The position numbers and the translations under genes were made by a program. A stretch of DNA of 64,000 nucleotides, taken from Massilia oculi. Lineage in GTDB: Bacteria; Pseudomonadota; Gammaproteobacteria; Burkholderiales; Burkholderiaceae_D. Under the pieces are notes generated by a model, which was not told the DNA's origin, ran no database searches, and worked only from the letters and a program-made list of their open reading frames with translations. Shown here in pieces: positions 61,009 to 64,000 of the stretch. How positions within the stretch are numbered: the stretch's first letter is position 1; every line of letters starts with the position of its first letter. The stretch lies in NCBI RefSeq assembly GCF_003143515.1, contig NZ_CP029343.1:1860001-1924000 (forward strand), given 5' to 3'.

Positions 61009-61764
61009 TTGATCGTCTACGAATACCCTTTCAACGAGAGGATTCGCACGTTGTTGCGGCTGGAGGACCTGTACGAGAAGTTCAAGTTCTTCGTGCAGCA
61101 GGAACACCCGATGCAGCACCATGTCGCCCTCGCGACGATCTTCGACATGCTGGAAGTGGCCGGCCGCGCCGACCTGAAATCGGACCTGCTGCAGGAACTC
61201 GAACGGCAGAAGCAGTCGCTGCTGGCCTACCGCAGCAATCCCGCGGTCGCGGCCGACACGCTCGACGCCGTCCTGGCCGAACTCGACACGGCCAGCAGCG
61301 CGCTGGTGACCAGCCAGGGCAAGACCGGCCAGAACGTGCGCGACAACGAGTGGCTGATGAGCATCCGCGGCCGCACCATCATCCCCGGCGGCGCCTGCGA
61401 ATTCGACCTGCCCTCCTACTACGCCTGGCAAAAACGCCCGGCCGGGCAGCGCCATGCCGACATCATGGGCTGGTTCGGGCCGCTCGCCCCGCTGCTCGAC
61501 GCGCTGGCCCTGGTGCTGCGCCTGCTGCGCAATTCTGGCGCGCCGGTCAAGATGTTCGCCTCGGCGGGCAGCTATCAACAGATGTTACAGGGTAAAATCT
61601 ACCAGATGCTGCGCTTGACCCTGGACGAGTCGACGGGTGCGATCCCCGAGATCTCGGCCAACAAGTACATGCTGTGGGTACGCTTCACCACCCAGGACGG
61701 CGATTGCAAGCCGAAACCGCTGGAAGAAGACGTGCCGTTCGACCTGACCCTCTGCAATTTCTGA
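61009..61764 (+). CDS. zapD: Cell division protein ZapD
   Basis: A 251-residue cytoplasmic FtsZ-binding protein (formerly YacF). Family features: [26 protein letters not shown] at the N-terminus, [29 protein letters not shown] in the middle. It begins with TTG at 61009 with AGAGGA eight bases upstream. An ATG directly abutting that Shine-Dalgarno would give only a three-codon peptide whose TGA overlaps the TTG. It bundles FtsZ filaments; fourth in the operon with pilD and coaE. Confidence 0.94.
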   Translation: MIVYEYPFNERIRTLLRLEDLYEKFKFFVQQEHPMQHHVALATIFDMLEVAGRADLKSDLLQELERQKQSLLAYRSNPAVAADTLDAVLAELDTASSALVTSQGKTGQNVRDNEWLMSIRGRTIIPGGACEFDLPSYYAWQKRPAGQRHADIMGWFGPLAPLLDALALVLRLLRNSGAPVKMFASAGSYQQMLQGKIYQMLRLTLDESTGAIPEISANKYMLWVRFTTQDGDCKPKPLEEDVPFDLTLCNF

Positions 61765-61783
61765 TTCCTGATTGGTAGTACCG

Positions 61784-61966
61784 ATGACCGTAGTCGCCTG
61801 CCCCACCTGCGGCAAACAAGTCGAATGGATCGAAGCGAACAAGTTTCGCCCGTTCTGTTCCGAGCGTTGCAAGATGATCGACCTGGGCGCCTGGGCCGAA
61901 GAGAAGTACACGATTCCGGGCAGCGCGCCGAGCGACCCGCTCGACGAACCGCCGACCGAACGCTAG
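61784..61966 (+). CDS. yacG: DNA gyrase inhibitor YacG
   Basis: A 60-residue zinc protein that binds GyrB. Cys at VACPTCGK and [17 protein letters not shown] form the CxxC...CxxxC zinc site of YacG. The ATG at 61784 gives the family length. It ends the pilD-coaE-zapD-yacG group. Its TAG and the TAG of the convergent dadA share the tetranucleotide CTAG at 61963-61966. Confidence 0.95.
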   Translation: MTVVACPTCGKQVEWIEANKFRPFCSERCKMIDLGAWAEEKYTIPGSAPSDPLDEPPTER

Positions 61967-63258
61967 ACGGCAATCCCCGCCGGCAACGCCACCGGCTTGT
62001 TGCGCCGCCCATAGCGGTCCATGAACAGCCCTTCCAGCCCGATCTCGGGCTGGCGCCCCGACAGGATATCGGCCAGCACCCGGCCCGAGCCGCACGACAT
62101 GGTCCAGCCCAGCGTGCCATGCCCCGTGTTCAGGAACAGGTTGCGATACGGCGTCGGCCCGATCACCGGCGTGCCGTCCGGCGTCATCGGCCGCAGGCCG
62201 CACCAGAACGAGGCCTGGCGCACGTCGCCGCCGTCGGGGAACAGGTTCGTCACCGAATGCTCGAGCGTGTCGCGCCGCGCCTGGTGCAGGCGCAGGTCGT
62301 AGCCGCACAGCTCCGCCGTGCCGCCGACGCGGATGCGGTCGCCAAGGCGCGTGATCGCCACCTTGTAGGTCTCGTCCATCACGGTCGATTCGGGCGCGCC
62401 CGACGCGTCGGTGATCGGCACCGTGATCGAATAGCCCTTCACCGGATAGACCGGGATGTGGATCCCGATCTGCCTGAGCATCAGCGGAGAGTAGCTGCCC
62501 AGCGCCAGCACGAAGGCCTCGGATTTCAGTTCGCCCTTGTTCGTGACGACGCCGGTCACGCGGTCGCCCTCGACGTTCAGGCGCTCGATCCTGACCTCGT
62601 GCCGGAACTTGACGCCCAGGCCCTTGGCCAGTTCGGCCAGCGCCTGGGTGAACTTGAAGCAGTCGCCGGTCTCGTCGTTCGGCAGCAGCAGGCCGCCCAC
62701 GTAGTTGCCGGGCACGCGCGCCAGCGCCGGTTCGTACCGCGTGCAGCCTTGCCGGTCGAGCAGTTCGTATGGCACGCCGGAACGCTCCAGCACCTCGGTG
62801 TCGGTGTGCGCGCCATCGAGCTGCTTCTGGGTGCGGAACAGCTGCAGGGTGCCCTTGCTGCGCTCGTCGTAGGCGATGCCCGTGTCACGCCGCAGCTGGA
62901 CCAGCACGTCACGGCTGTACTCGGCCAGGCGCACCATGCGGCCCTTGTTGACCTGATAGCTGCGGGTATTGCAGTTGGCCAGCATCTGCAGGATCCAGCG
63001 CCACTGCTGCGGATCCATCCGCGGCCGGATCACCAGGGGGCTGTGCCGCATCGCCAGCCACCGGATCGCCTTCATCGGCACGCCGGGGCCGGCCCAGGGC
63101 GTCGCATAGCCAGGCGAGATCTCGCCGGCATTGCCGAAACTGGTCTCCATCCCCGCGCCGGGCTGGCGCTCGATCACGGTGACGTCATGCCCGGCCTTGG
63201 CCAGGAAATACGCCGATGCGGTTCCGATGACGCCACTGCCGAGGATGATGACCTTCAC
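61963..63258 (-). CDS. dadA: D-amino acid dehydrogenase small subunit
   Basis: A 431-residue FAD enzyme that oxidises D-amino acids, chiefly D-alanine, at the inner face of the membrane. N-terminal FAD-binding [28 protein letters not shown], then [22 protein letters not shown], typical of DadA; C-terminal [16 protein letters not shown] and [14 protein letters not shown]. The start is GTG at 63258 with AAGGAG five bases before it. It follows mutT by 9 bp, so it may be co-transcribed. No alanine racemase is next to it. Normal family length. Confidence 0.95.
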   Translation of the reverse strand: MKVIILGSGVIGTASAYFLAKAGHDVTVIERQPGAGMETSFGNAGEISPGYATPWAGPGVPMKAIRWLAMRHSPLVIRPRMDPQQWRWILQMLANCNTRSYQVNKGRMVRLAEYSRDVLVQLRRDTGIAYDERSKGTLQLFRTQKQLDGAHTDTEVLERSGVPYELLDRQGCTRYEPALARVPGNYVGGLLLPNDETGDCFKFTQALAELAKGLGVKFRHEVRIERLNVEGDRVTGVVTNKGELKSEAFVLALGSYSPLMLRQIGIHIPVYPVKGYSITVPITDASGAPESTVMDETYKVAITRLGDRIRVGGTAELCGYDLRLHQARRDTLEHSVTNLFPDGGDVRQASFWCGLRPMTPDGTPVIGPTPYRNLFLNTGHGTLGWTMSCGSGRVLADILSGRQPEIGLEGLFMDRYGRRNKPVALPAGIAV

Positions 63259-63267
63259 ACGTGCTCC

Positions 63268-63690
63268 TTAAGATAGACGGTCCGGATAGCGGACCCGGTC
63301 GAGCCACTCGAGCAGCGGGATGGTGGCCGGCAGCAGCGGGCTCACGCCCAAGGCGCCCTGCCAGGCGAAGGCCTGGCCTTCCAGGCTTTGCGGCTCCCCC
63401 AGCCACTCGCGGCAGATGTAGAAATACAGGCGCACATGGGCGTGCTCGTACACGTGCTCGACGCAGCACCAGGCCTCGCCGCTCACCACCTCCACCCCGA
63501 GCTCTTCCATGAACTCGCGTTGCAGCGCGGCGAAGATGTCTTCGCCGGCCTCGACTTTCCCGCCCGGGAATTCCCAGTAGCCGGCATACGGCTTGCCGTC
63601 CGGACGCTGGCCGAGCAGGACGTCGCCGTCGGGCCGCATCAGGATGCCGACGGCGACGTCGACCGGCGCTTTATTGCTTGCTTGAGTCAT
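63268..63690 (-). CDS. mutT: NUDIX hydrolase MutT
   Basis: A 140-residue pyrophosphohydrolase that removes 8-oxo-dGTP. The Nudix box is complete: GGKVEAGEDIFAALQREFMEELGV (GX5EX7REUXEEXGU). ATG 63690 lies within the end of the ATPase gene upstream (20-bp overlap) and matches the family start. In related genomes mutT stands next to yacG; here dadA lies between. Confidence 0.93.
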   Translation of the reverse strand: MTQASNKAPVDVAVGILMRPDGDVLLGQRPDGKPYAGYWEFPGGKVEAGEDIFAALQREFMEELGVEVVSGEAWCCVEHVYEHAHVRLYFYICREWLGEPQSLEGQAFAWQGALGVSPLLPATIPLLEWLDRVRYPDRLS

Positions 63691-64000
63691 TCGATGCTTG
63701 ATCCGGCAGCTTGCCGGCATAGTCCTTCGCGAATTGCCAGGCCACGCGGCCCGAGCGCGAGCCGCGCTGCAGGGCCCATTGCAGGGCTTCCGGCCGCGCG
63801 TCCTCGATCTGTCGTGGCGTGCAGCCGAAGTCCGTCAACCAGTGGCCGACGATGTCCAGGTAGTCGTCCTGGCGGAACGGGTAGAACGACAGCCACAGGC
63901 CGAACCGCTCGGACAGCGAGATCTTCTCTTCGACCGTCTCACCGGGGTGCAGGTCGCCATCCTCGCCGTGGCGGTAGCTGGCGTTGTCCGACATTTTCTC
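63671..64000 (-). CDS. DUF815-type ATPase, C-terminal part (partial)
   Basis: The end of a gene that begins past the window edge. The visible 109 or so residues (EEKISLSERFGLWLSFYPFRQDDYLDIV, GCTPRQIEDARPEALQWALQRGSRSGRVAWQFAKDY) match the C-terminal part of the DUF815 P-loop ATPase family. Its end overlaps mutT by 20 bp, so DUF815-mutT-dadA read as one unit. The nucleotide-binding motifs are outside the window. Confidence 0.85.
   Translation of the reverse strand, partial: EKMSDNASYRHGEDGDLHPGETVEEKISLSERFGLWLSFYPFRQDDYLDIVGHWLTDFGCTPRQIEDARPEALQWALQRGSRSGRVAWQFAKDYAGKLPDQASNDSSKQ

Noticed and set aside
1..64000. Phage, insertion sequence, CRISPR or defence system
   Set aside because: I looked for integrase, transposase, repeats with spacers, and restriction or abortive-infection genes and saw none.

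Overview
This is about 64 kb of a GC-rich genome with dense gene packing, many ATGA/TAATG start-stop overlaps and no tRNA, rRNA, insertion sequence or CRISPR array that I can see. Gene content points to a betaproteobacterium of the Oxalobacteraceae (Massilia/Telluria/Duganella type): a pilB-pilC-(pilD-coaE-zapD-yacG) pilus/housekeeping block, a zeaxanthin-type crt cluster, an Oar-like and other TonB-dependent receptors, and two Tsr/Tar-type chemoreceptors. The taxon is an inference from gene content, not from a marker search.

Layout. (1) 1-3.1 kb: end of a carotenoid operon (crtY end, crtI, crtB) with a convergent, overlapping crtZ. (2) 3.2-9 kb: a small exported DUF2141 protein, an exported esterase, a pcp / DUF979 / DUF969 operon whose DUF979 gene is broken by a frameshift, a YCII protein and an alpha/beta hydrolase. 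(3) 9.3-14 kb: a complete BMP-type nucleoside ABC importer (binding protein, double ATPase, two permeases), closed by a clear terminator, followed by a chemoreceptor. (4) 16-37 kb: an almost unbroken minus-strand run for nucleic acid and purine use: S1/P1 nuclease, 5'-nucleotidase lipoprotein, Oar-like receptor, exported adenosine deaminase, guanine deaminase, xanthine dehydrogenase xdhABC, allantoinase puuE, an exported class V PLP enzyme, a TonB receptor, and a divergent uraH. With the importer at 9-14 kb this makes a near-complete route from polymer to allantoate; urate oxidase and OHCU decarboxylase are not in the window. (5) 37-43 kb: DUF4153 membrane protein, a ClpP-like protein, and a porin / PstS-like / chemoreceptor trio. 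(6) 43-64 kb: pilB and pilC, then a 13 kb block, then pilD, coaE, zapD, yacG, and on the other strand dadA, mutT and an ATPase. The 13 kb block carries a catalytically degenerate MBL-fold protein and an amino-sugar/galactoside locus (TonB receptor, DMT transporter, GatZ/KbaZ-like protein, AgaS-like isomerase, BadF-type sugar kinase, exported amidohydrolase, DeoR regulator, Tat-exported GH36-type glycosidase) that looks like an N-acetylgalactosamine or galactosaminide utilisation island set into the pilus operon.

How the parts work together. The nuclease and 5'-nucleotidase would turn extracellular DNA/RNA into nucleosides, the exported adenosine deaminase would make inosine before uptake, the BMP importer would bring nucleosides in, and GuaD/Xdh/UraH/PuuE would degrade the purine ring. 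In the island, the receptor and glycosidase would release a galactose-type amino sugar, the DMT protein would import it, and the kinase and AgaS would feed it to tagatose-6-phosphate, under a DeoR regulator whose likely CTTTCG operators are visible before the receptor and the regulator. The most unusual items are the exported PLP enzyme translationally coupled to a TonB receptor within the purine locus, the split of pilC from pilD by a catabolic island, the porin/PstS-like/chemoreceptor trio, the dead MBL protein, and several perfect dyads in promoters of the purine genes.
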